From NCBI GenBank assembly GCA_000727475.1, contig KL647293.1, positions 1,438,588-1,502,587 of the forward strand: a DNA stretch of 64,000 nt, given 5' to 3'. Source of the DNA: Sarcocystis neurona (lineage: Eukaryota; Apicomplexa; Conoidasida; Eucoccidiorida; Sarcocystidae). Of the stretch, positions 13,301 to 23,410 are shown in pieces. Position 1 is the stretch's first letter. Each line of letters begins with the position of its first letter. The notes beneath the pieces are model-generated. The model did not search any database and was not told the origin of the DNA. It saw nothing but the letters and a program-made list of their open reading frames with translations. The position numbers and the translations under genes are program-made.

Positions 13301-13890
13301 CGTGTTCCTTTTTCTCTTTCTTTTTTTTGAAGCTGTGACTACAGGCCGAGCAAGCTAGAGAGCCGTGCTGCGGGTGCTCACACCGTCGCTGCTGTTGCTG
13401 TTCGCTACGACCGGATCTCGTCCGGGCACTCCCGGGGAAAAAACGTGTTTCTTGTACTCCGTCAAAGCCACCTTGATTCCGTGGCTACACTTATTGTCAG
13501 TCCGCGTTAGGGGCTGCGCATGGTAGCGGAACTCCCACGACGAGGCGCTGAGGCTACGGCGACGACTTGCGGTCGTCTTCGTTTTCGCTGCTCTACAGTT
13601 TTATACTTGTAGGATACGGTCTGCCTCTCCATTTGCTTGTATTATGTATGGCAGCCAGCGCAGCGTCGTGCGCTCTTGTCTCGTCTTCCTTCCGGAGCCT
13701 TCTGTCTTTTCTTTCGTTGTCCTTTTCCTGTTCTGCTTCTGTGAGGCCGCTACTTTCTGAATCTCCAGCCCTTGGTGCCGGTGTGGAAGTGCACGCAAGA
13801 AATATTCTGCCGCTCCCAGCTCGACCTGGTTCCTCACCTCTCACGGGAGTACCGTATTTGTAGTTGCCGTCTCTATCTTTCGAGTACAAA
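4365..13890. other. Repeat-poor, largely gene-free segment
   Basis: The sequence has balanced composition and few triplet repeats, with only scattered TA blocks (for example 6779-6795 and 8464-8487). Open frames are short and appear on both strands. Coding-like islands without a convincing gene model occur at 6300-6660, 8860-9400, 10480-11130, 11831-12397 (+, 188 codons open, no ATG at its head) and 12321-12961 (-, listed separately). It resembles the repeat-poor segments described for Eimeria chromosomes, which is established knowledge; assigning this stretch to that class is inference. Confidence 0.5.
12321..12961 (-). CDS. Candidate spliced gene fragment, product unknown
   Basis: On the minus strand, an exon at 12961-12893 has a clean acceptor (CCTACCACCTCGCAG) and donor (GGTGCAG|GTATGC) and reads VLGSDESAAKRCVSFTLASG, starting and ending in phase 1. 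Downstream, an acceptor at 12654 (CGCACCCTGCAG) opens a frame reading STTAFQICDSSCRSNVEALS and continuing with basic residues to a stop at 12321. The two do not join in frame directly, so an exon or two is missing (a candidate lies around 12750-12700), or one is false. No family was recognised. Confidence 0.3.
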
Positions 13891-15042
13891 ATGAGGCCTC
13901 GCAAGTTGCTGTCGGGTTCGCTGTTTCCCGTGTGCTTCATCTTAATCTCCCTCATCGTCGCAGCAGGAGCAGCCGGCAAAAGCAACACGCTGTTGACATC
14001 GAGGACGGAGCCGACAGCTCCGTCAACAGGCACTGTTGTGGCGCTCCCTGCCTCGTACGGAGCAGCTCCAGCAGGTCAGGAGAGCCTTGAACGGAAAGTT
14101 TCCACAGGGAACTTACCTGTGTTGGGCAGGGGCATGCCGACACTTCCCCCAGTGAAGGTGCTTGGAAGGCGCGGTGCTGCCGGTAGGATGCGGCACCAAT
14201 ACGGAAAAAGGTGGGGGTCAGGAGCTGCCACAGCTGAGACAGCAGCAGTTTCTCAGGCGGGGGCAGTGCAGTCGCAGTGGAGTGGCGTCGCCACTCTCGG
14301 TGAGTCAGAAGAACAAGGACCAGAAGCGCTGGCACTAGCAGACGGTCTTCAAGGGTCTCGTGGCAATGAGACTGCTGTTTTGGTCTCGCGGGGACACCGC
14401 AGGCCGTGGTGGAGCACACGAGCGGCCAATGAAGCATTGGACCCATGGACAGACGCACGCTTTGTTGAACGAGTGTATGCAGAGGCAGCCCGAGCTGTCC
14501 TAGAGCAGCAGGAGGCTGCTTTGGCGACAGTCGGTAGCCGGCTGCGGCGGGGACAAGAGTCGGGCCCCCGGCGTGGGCAACGCATAAAGGTCACCTTGCC
14601 CCTACCTGTGCTAGTGGGCACTGTTGTAGCAGCCGCACTAATAGGAGCGTCTGTCACTGCGCGTATTAGTAAAGTGACCACAGATGTGCCTGCGGTCCGC
14701 AATGAGATGCGTCCGTCACTATTCGCCCGGTGGCTCGGTGGGAGAAGAGGAAAATCACAGGAGGAGACAACGGGTGAAAGCGCAGTGGCAACGACAGAAG
14801 CGACAAACATGACAGCACCAGAGAGCGCCACTGTGCCTGTCGCAAGTGTCGGGACGCTCTTGGCGGTGTTGGTGCATACGCTGCCAATTCTCATTCTTAT
14901 GTGGTCTCCCACCGCTGCTGGGATGTTCGCTCTCTACTGGTTCTTGACGAACGTATTGCCCGAATGGGACACATCTCAGCGCCAGTCCTCGCCAGCCATC
15001 GGCCAGCAGGTAAGACAGACGTTAGTCTTCCAGCGCGTATAG
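13891..15042 (+). CDS. Secreted or membrane protein with signal peptide and three C-terminal membrane segments
   Basis: A 383-residue frame from an ATG with A at -3; the frame opens 27 bases earlier only with a TTG. Residues 1-29 form a signal peptide (basic start, hydrophobic core FPVCFILISLIVAAG). The middle is Arg/Gly/Ala-rich and polar, with possible N-glycosylation sites at NET (159) and NMT (306). Hydrophobic segments lie at about 235-257, 315-338 and 339-357. It is the only clear gene in the repeat-poor segment and lacks triplet runs. Eimeria genomes carry lineage-specific families of signal-peptide and membrane proteins in such segments; membership is inference. A consensus donor CAG|GTAAGA at 15010 suggests the last 10 codons may be intronic, with a candidate acceptor at 15251-15252 adding 28 codons to a TAG. 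Confidence 0.7.
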   Translation: MRPRKLLSGSLFPVCFILISLIVAAGAAGKSNTLLTSRTEPTAPSTGTVVALPASYGAAPAGQESLERKVSTGNLPVLGRGMPTLPPVKVLGRRGAAGRMRHQYGKRWGSGAATAETAAVSQAGAVQSQWSGVATLGESEEQGPEALALADGLQGSRGNETAVLVSRGHRRPWWSTRAANEALDPWTDARFVERVYAEAARAVLEQQEAALATVGSRLRRGQESGPRRGQRIKVTLPLPVLVGTVVAAALIGASVTARISKVTTDVPAVRNEMRPSLFARWLGGRRGKSQEETTGESAVATTEATNMTAPESATVPVASVGTLLAVLVHTLPILILMWSPTAAGMFALYWFLTNVLPEWDTSQRQSSPAIGQQVRQTLVFQRV

Positions 15043-16134
15043 AGCTGTACAAGCATACTGCCTATGCTGCAGTACAACTCTGAGAGAACGCCTTGGTTCA
15101 TGCCAAGGAGCTGTCAAGCGGCTGATGTGGGGTCCCGTTGTGGGCGTCTCGTAGTGAACCTCAAAATCACACATCTACATTTACGTGTAAGTCTACATGT
15201 ACATACGCCTACTCGTGTGTCTGTTCGTTTTTGTTGCTCGCGTATCCTGTAGACGTGTGGAAGTGTAATGGTAACCCGTGCAGGCCCAGAGAGATGCAGA
15301 CTGCCACTGCTTCTTCCTGTGCGGCCTGCTCTAGTCCTCTTCTAGTTGCCATTTCACATCTGTGCTACACCGCAGGCCACCGCAGCGGCCTAATCACGTT
15401 GCTGGTACTGCCGCGGGTTGTTCTGGTGCACCTCACTTGCGTGCTCTTCCAAAGACAGTCTGCTCTGCAGAGACACTTGAGGAGCTGCTTCGCTTCTTAC
15501 AGATGTGCTAACGCACGCGCATACGTCTTTATGCTTGTACATACGCGGAGTTAGACGTGTACGTGCCGGCGTTGATATCGGGGTGTTATGCCAGGTAGTC
15601 CGCCCATACCGTCACACTGGAGATACCGTGTGTTTACGTGTCATCCAACCAAAAAGCAAACGTGTGTATGCACAGAATAGGGCCGGAAGACAGCGCTAAA
15701 CCTATGGAAATAAGGAGAAGAAAATGCACAGCGTGCTGTACAATTTAGTTCAAATTCGTAGACGCTTGCAGCTTTGTCTTCCTCTACATCAATCTGCGTG
15801 TTTCAGCATTGCGAGCCGTGCACAGCGTACAAGCTTGTAAGACCTACACCCTCCTAGGCGTTCCACCATGGCGGTTGACTATAAGTGCGCATCTGCACAG
15901 ATGGATAGTACTGAGGCCTGTGTGCGTTGGGGTACAAACGTTGGTACACGTCATCCGGACACTATGGGGAGACATGGCATCCATTAGTCTTCAGCTGCTC
16001 TGGGTCACGCAGGTGTGCATGTGCCGAATGACAGTGCAAAAGGCACTCTAGACGTCGCGACATGGGACAGGATTGTTCCGCACGTGTAAATTCTGCACCG
16101 TTCGCAACATTTTTATGTGCATATATGTATGTGC

Positions 16135-16176
<42 letters not shown>

Positions 16177-16632
16177 NNNNNNNNNNNNNNNNNNNNNNNN
16201 NNNNNNNNNNNNNNNNNNNNNNNNNNNNNNNNNNNNNNNNNNNNNNNNNNNNNNNNNNNNNNNNNNNNNNNNNNNNNNNNNNNNNNNNNNNNNNNNNNNN
16301 NNNNNNNNNNNNNNNNNNNNNNNNNNNNNNNNNNNNNNNNNNNNNNNNNNNNNNNNNNNNNNNNNNNNNNNNNNNNNNNNNNNNNNNNNNNNNNNNNNNN
16401 NNNNNNNNNNNNNNNNNNNNNNNNNNNNNNNNNNNNNNNNNNNNNNNNNNNNNNNNNNNNNNNNNNNNNNNNNNNNNNNNNNNNNNNNNNNNNNNNNNNN
16501 NNNNNNNNNNNNNNNNNNNNNNNNNNNNNNNNNNNNNNNNNNNNNNNNNNNNNNNNNNNNNNNNNNNNNNNNNNNNNNNNNNNNNNNNNNNNNNNNNNNN
16601 NNNNNNNNNNNNNNNNNNNNNNNNNNNNNNNC

Positions 16633-16674
<42 letters not shown>

Positions 16675-19600
16675 GTACCCACACTCATCCACCAACTTAT
16701 TAATTACCTCTATCTACACACATGTGTGTATCTGTCTCTTCGTCTGTTTACGGCTGGGCGCGCACATTTGCAGAGAAATGTATCTCTGGCTGTTACGTAT
16801 CTTTTCACTTGCAGTATACCGTGAAGGGTGTGCAAGCAGTTAGTTGTCTGCGTGGTAGTTTTTTGTCTCGGTGGTGCTTCAGTGCGCGCTTTTGTGCAGA
16901 GAAATAGATCTACGTTTGCATTTACGTTTGCTGCACGTGTCTGTTGTTTACAGAAGCAGGCGGTTGCTAAATGGCTTACTGAGTTCCTTAAGACAAGATG
17001 AAGGAGCGTCCTTGACAGGGCCAGATTGCCGCGGCGGTAGAAGTCATCTACGGTGGAAGCGGAAGATAAAAGATATTTGTGCACATAAATATTTATACTC
17101 GAGCTAGACTTCAACAACGAGACGAAGCACACAGGTAGATGTTGAGAAGCGCATCTGCGTAGATTACGTTTGCAGGTACGTAAAGATTTCGAGAGTGAAT
17201 GACGTGCACGTGCAGTCAAGTGTGATACTCTTTTCGTTCACTGACACGTAAGGATGCCTACACAGTTGTGTTTGCCGGTTCCCGTGGATCATGCCTATGC
17301 TGTATTTTTGCATATATACGCACGTTCGGCGGAACGTAGCTGTTTCTCGTCGGACCGCTCGTAAAGACGCAGATACGATTGTGTGCGCTGTACGATGTGC
17401 GTGTGGACTGCGTCAGCAGCAAGCGAGTAATGCAGACACCTACGCAGGCGTGCATCAGACACGTATATCGTGTTACGGTAGGTAGCTAGAGCCTGCGTAT
17501 CAGCACATAATTGTGCTTAAATACTGGCTGCAAAACTAAGGAGTGCGTGAAAGACACCGACGAGTTTCGGGATTCCTTCACAGTTACGCGAGTAGCTGCT
17601 GATGTATCTTTTCGTTTCACTGCACAGAAGCAATTGAAAACAGCCGCAGGCATCGGTGTTGTGGTTCGTTGCAAATCTACCGGCGTTAAAAGTTCCCGCA
17701 CCACTGTACTTTCAACACCCGCCTCTACAACTGAACCGTCTGAAGGCGGCCGCAGGACAGACCTAAAGTGCCTCCTCTTGTGCGTGTGCGAAAGCTCCTT
17801 AATGTATGCCATCACACACACGGCAGAAACGTGCGCATGAATACAGACAAATGCGCGCACACACAACGGAGCAGTCAACCCGGACGTGCGTCGTACGGAA
17901 GCGTGTAGATCTTTCTAGGTCTGCCCTGTCATACACACCCATGCAAATATATAGAGGGAAGCAGGTGGAGTGTAGTAACAGGTATGATGAAACGGAGACG
18001 CCAGCGCACAGGCATAAAATGTTCCTGGGTACACGGGTGCGTACTTCCATGTGTGAGCCTGCGCAGGCATGAAGCAACTTTCGCACATGTGCACAGATGA
18101 GGTATATGTATAGAAAGCATAGGAGTAGGTGTCCTACTCAGGAAAGCGGTTCCACTGCGGTCCTCCAAAATGCGGTTGCGACACCAAAGGAAACTGTGTC
18201 CTCTTGCTTGCAGAACGCGATTTCAGGGAGCAGCAGCCTGAATGAATGCTGAAGTCGAAACATGTGATTCTCCGAACAATAGCGCTTGCCAGACAAATTG
18301 GATTTTTTTCCAGCTTTGTGCGTATTGAGTGTAGGTGACATTGCGCTTCAAAAACTCACCAGGAATACATCGCTGCGCTGCACAAGCACCCCGCGATCGG
18401 TGTACTCTTTCCACAAAGTGGGGAGACAGCTTTCAAGTCCGTCAGAGTTATCTGGGCGAGTACGCTGCAGCGTCCGCCACAGTTTAGCATACACGTGTAT
18501 GCGTATACGAAGGCACAAACGCATTTTTGAATATACACGTACACACGTCCGCACAGACGTGTGCGCATCTGCGCGCCTACTAGTGTGCACATCGGTGCAG
18601 CTTGAAGTAGAGTCTCGCTCTGAAAGAGTATTATCGAAACCCCTCCCGCATGTCCTCGGGCTGCGGAGGCCTTCCTCCTGCACAGCAAAACCTTCGTATT
18701 ATAGGCACTCAAAATCGACTCTGATATACCAGTCGGGTGCTCCGACGTCAGTGAGCAGAAGTAAATTAATCGGTACGTGCATGTGCTCAAAAAAGCTCCG
18801 GGAGGGCTCTCACATGGCGGTGTCCTTTTTTGACCTACCAACGGTTTAAAGGTGGTTCAGTTGGGAACGCTGTTGATTGGCGGCTGACCTTTGTGTTGCC
18901 GACAGTAATGAGGAGAATGGACACTGATGCACAATAACGAGGATGAGGTCTCCAGAGGACGAAGGGAAACTATGTAAACTAATATACAGAAACGTCTGTA
19001 TACATTTGAACATGTGCGAGTGCACGGATCGAACGCTGCACTGCTTCTCTGTGTGGCGCACGAGGAATCGGCGTAGACAGTCCGACGTGCCGTCGAGGTA
19101 CGTATGGTAATCTTAAGGGCGTACTGCTGTTCAGTGGCTATAGTGTCGAAATGGTCGAAAGAGTTAGAGAAGTGTGTTCCAAGCGTCCGTGCCTAGTCGT
19201 AAGCACTCGCTACCTTCTTGTGTGTGGCGGCGACTGCTGCCTACGCAGACTATATGCGCATCTGTGAAGCAGCCTTCCCAAGACCTGTGGTGAAACTTGC
19301 TCGACTGGTACTGTACGGTTGTGCTCGATACATCCATTTTTTTAACCACACACCAGAAAAGATTACGAGGTACTACCTAACAGGTCTGCGCGTAGAAGTC
19401 CGTCTTTGAAGGCGAACGACCGAGGCGTACGGGAAGTGCATCGATATCTGATGTGGATGGACGGTCAGGGTGCTGCCGCAGTGCATACGCAGGTTCGCAA
19501 CAACGACGTACCCACCCAGTATTAAAACGCAGTCCTGTTTTAGATTCTGTTCAATTCTAGGGCTGAGAGGACTTGACAAGCAACACTGTTTCGTGAAAAG

Positions 19601-22600
19601 CAGGTGTAATTGGGTATATGCGGGAGGTCAGCGAAACTGCCCACAACAGCAGCCCGCACAGAATGGACGGCCCAACACTCTTCTTTTCGCCTGTGGTTTG
19701 CTCGACATTCATACTCGTAGCTTCCGCTTCAAGATCCTTCCCTAGGAAACGCCTACCCAGTTCTAGGTATGCTCTTCCACGGTCGAAGGCCGGTAATCGC
19801 GATTGCAGAACGGGATGCGGTATACCAAGTACACTTCCGTCGAGCCAAAAAAAGAGGTTTTCGTCTTCTTTCGACAATATGACAGCTCAGTTTTTCTTCC
19901 CAGCACTCAAAAGAGAAAGCAGACAGTAGTCTTGCGTATGCTTGTGAACAAGGAAGCAGCTACAGCTGAACACACCACGACCACCATAATTCCTGCTGGC
20001 TACCGTAGCCTGTAACAGCTCAAAAATGTAATACGCCGTTGGCTTCCGCTCTTCCACTTGAGAAGCATATGATGTTTGCCACCGGGGAAGAGGACGCTTT
20101 TTGGGTTGGTTACCACGTCTGAGCACAAACGTTGCCTCTCTGCAGTGCTCCTTTTTCGAGAATACCTGCGACCAATGTGTTTTCACGCACTTTTGTCGCG
20201 CGCATACGTAATCGTCTCCTGCGTTCTTACATCCACTTTGTGCATCAGCATCCACGTCCATACATCTTGGAACCCCGCTACTCACTTGCTTGCTGGCGAG
20301 AGTATTCTGCAACCGTCGCATTGTTTCTCGTATCCTAGCGGAGTGCCACACCTCTTTTTGGATCTTCTACAACCCCTGCAAGGATTGAGAACTGGTAGTG
20401 CTTGGTCGCCAGCAGCTTTACCGCTATGTGTCGTGCGTCGATGTTGGAACTCAAAATACTAAATCGACATTCTGCTCGGCAGACAGTCAGTCCCTACATA
20501 GGTTGTCCTCCTACGTCTCTCGTAGCGCACATACAGGTATAAACTTTCTGCCGACTAATTCATGACAGCGAGGGTGCCTGCCTGCTCATACAGGGCAAGC
20601 GTACGTTCGGCGGCCTTCTCATTCACTACGAGGTGACATCGCTTTTTCGATCATAGAAAGCCGCTGCTGTTGCTGATCGCCTCTCCGCCTCAGCTGCGTA
20701 ACATGTTTTTAGATTTCTCTTTGTGAAGAAACAGCTGTTCAACCTCCGTGGAAGTTCTTTCGTGTCCTGGGGGCCCTGCGTTTGGTACAGAAAGACTCCT
20801 TTCTCCTCTACTTGTATCCTTAGTGTGAGCGTTTCAATAGCTGCAGTGCAGGCGCCGTAGCAGTAGCTACACAGACATAGGGTTACATATACACGCGGAT
20901 CTGTGTAACACGTGCAAGCGCCAGCAGCAACGAATACTCGTCTGACGTTACACTGTGCCAGACCCTATGAGCGTTGCGTACGTCTTCGGTGGGGAGTCGG
21001 GACTTGCGCGTTGTTCCGGTTAGTTCGCTAATATCGGTGCGACGACTAATAACATTCTGGAGATGAGTGCATTTCTGAGCGTATCTTCGTCTGTATCCCT
21101 CATCCTATTCTTGCTTGTGTACACAATTATATTTATATAATTTGTGCAGACGGCTGCACAGCACTGCCTATATATGCATATTATATATATATATATGTAT
21201 ATATACGTACGTGCATACACATTGATATATACATACACGTACACACGTACACGCATACATTTATCTGTCTCTCTATATATGTGCTGATATGCGTGTGTAT
21301 AATATATGTCTACATATATATATATATATAGACACGTGTATACGTACATATATATATGCACATATATGATATATATATATATATATGTATTATAGCCATC
21401 CTCTCTCGCACGAATTTATCGCTCACGCGTCTGCATTTTAGCCTTAACCCTGCACGTTAATTGTGCGTAACTCTCCAGCTCTTGTCTGACCGTCCTCCTG
21501 GTTCAAACTTGGAAGCTTGGACATACGAATCAGACAACACGTCTTCCCCAGGTATCTTGTTCGCACTCACTTCTCCTTCGACTTTTTTCGCCCGAGGGCA
21601 GCCAACGTTGGGGCGGTGCCATTTTATCAAAAGTCCGTATGGCAGCATTTATCTGAATCAGCCACAAACAGAAGGGCCTGCGCAATGTTGGCCGCTTGAT
21701 CTCTTCAGATTCCCCCCCATGTTGCAGTGGCCTCTATGTCCTCATGCCCTGTATTTCATCACGGTTCCCTTCTTTTCCCTTACCTTTCTCTTCAACCACT
21801 TCTTTTCCCCATCCCCTGTGTATGTTTCTTTTTTCACTATCCATCTGTACTTTCCTGTTCCCCCGTGTGTCCCGCCGGCCCTAAATACTCTGCTTTGTAG
21901 TTGAGCAACCACATTTAGAACTTACTGCTTCGCCTTCTGCGGTGGTCCCGTTGCACAATAAAGACATTTGGTGTTTCTTGTTCTGCGGAGCGCGACTGAC
22001 TTTTTGAGTCTTCCGCTCCGTTCCACTACTCTTTCTCCCTTTACTTGTGCCAGCGCAAACGACTCATCCGGAGAAGAAGCCGCACCAGAGTGTTCACACC
22101 AAAGACAGCAGCACGCAGGAAAAACAAGTACGGCGACGCCTCCTCAGAAGATTCTCACAAGAGAAAGCATGTGATTACGAAGCCGTAATGTTGTGCAGCA
22201 CTCTTTTTCATCGAGGACGGCAGCTGCGACACCCACGTTCGAACAAGTGTGACAGGAGATGGTAGAAGTCATCTCAAAAGTATACTAGAAGTCAGTTGGC
22301 CGCCAGAGAGTAGATTTCCCAGCACAACACCTATACACACAAGTACAGGACAGAGCGCCGCCACCAACCAAGCACAGCAGAGAACAAGGTAGTAACAGCA
22401 AAAATCGGTCTCTGAACTAATCATTCACAGAGAAACAGCGACAGGTTGCGTCCGAACCGCAGCTGCAGTGCTTTGAGTGAGCTCGACTGCCGGTATTCTT
22501 CAGGGTGCAGCAGCGAACCTTCTGAAAAGCACAAGCAGCGGTAGCAGCACCTGGAGGACAACAACGACACCCTCACTGTAGCTTATAGCAGCAGCTACAG

Positions 22601-22611
22601 GCCAGTCACAT
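15043..22611. other. Repeat-poor segment without a recognisable gene
   Basis: Only short frames occur. The longest, 21461-21904 (+), has no supporting splice sites or start context and ends in a pyrimidine-rich stretch. TA-rich blocks lie beside the gap at 16177-16631 and at 21120-21390. No RNA gene was recognised. Confidence 0.5.
16177..16631. other. Assembly gap (run of N) flanked by (TA)n
   Basis: 455 undetermined bases, with (TA)n on both sides (16138-16176 and 16632-16672). The gap most likely marks an unresolved TA microsatellite; its true length is unknown. Frames that appear to cross it are artefacts. Confidence 0.95.
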
Positions 22612-22947
22612 CTACACCTGCTGCAGCGTGCGTTGGGTGGAGTCAACGTGCCCGTCCCTCACAGCAGCAGGCACCGCAATGTTGTCTAATTTGCTCAGGA
22701 GAGAGTCCGTTTTTAGGAGCAGCAAAACGCAAAGAGTGGAGTACGCGAACAACGGCAGAAGTAGCACCGTCAGCGCAACAGTGCGCTGTGCGAGCCTTCG
22801 AGGAAAAGAGTAAGAAGAGGCAGCGGCAGCTACCGCGAGGAGCCGAGGCAGCAACACCTTGCACGTGCAGCCAGAGGACCCTCCTTGCCTCCAGGGTGCT
22901 GGTGGGTACACAGGAGCAGTGAAACCTCTATCTGAGAAGCCCCACAC
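22612..22947 (-). CDS. Possible small membrane protein or terminal exon
   Basis: Minus-strand frame of 111 codons ending in a stop at 22612. It contains a hydrophobic stretch (ALTVLLLPLFAYSTLCVLLL) followed by a polar tail (KTDSLLSKLDNIAVPAAVRD), as in a C-terminal membrane anchor with a short exposed tail. It lies just upstream of, and on the opposite strand to, the large Ser/Gln-rich gene at 23411. A competing plus-strand frame (22859-23206) contains DDSYIDDLFFLAFAKTSASL and could be an upstream exon of that gene. Splice sites for either were not resolved. Confidence 0.3.
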   Translation of the reverse strand: MWGFSDRGFTAPVYPPAPWRQGGSSGCTCKVLLPRLLAVAAAASSYSFPRRLAQRTVALTVLLLPLFAYSTLCVLLLLKTDSLLSKLDNIAVPAAVRDGHVDSTQRTLQQV

Positions 22948-23410
22948 AAAAGGAGGGACAGTAGCACAAGGGTCACAGCGCCATCGGCATCAGCCTCATT
23001 CCGCCGATGCAAGGGATGTTCGGCGACAAAGTACCATTCGAGACACGGGCACAGACGACAGTTATATCGATGACCTTTTTTTTTTAGCCTTCGCAAAAAC
23101 GTCGGCCAGTTTGTACGCAGAAGAACAGCAGTATCAGCGGCTCAGTCGCGGCAGTGCAGTTCCAAACAGACCAGCAGCACGCTGCAGGGGATTTGGTCCC
23201 GAATAAAGGGAGAGGACTTTCTTCGACGAAGGAATTTTAGGAAGCTGCTTTTCTATGAAGTTCGCAAAAGTTAGGTTTTTATTCCTCGGTACATTTGGGT
23301 CAACATGTTGCTAGACACGTCATCGAGGAGTAAGTTTTCGTTTTCGGCGTGCATCTTCCGACTGTTCATATAGTTACACTTCTTGCTAACTTTAACGGAA
23401 CCTTCTGCAG

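Noticed and set aside
16062..16843. Several long frames on both strands across 16062-16843
   Set aside because: They cross the run of N and TA repeats; the open length is an artefact of undetermined bases.
21461..21904. 147-codon plus frame and its 63-codon antisense partner, considered as a retroelement relic
   Set aside because: No reverse transcriptase, integrase or protease motif, no terminal repeats, and no splice or start support.
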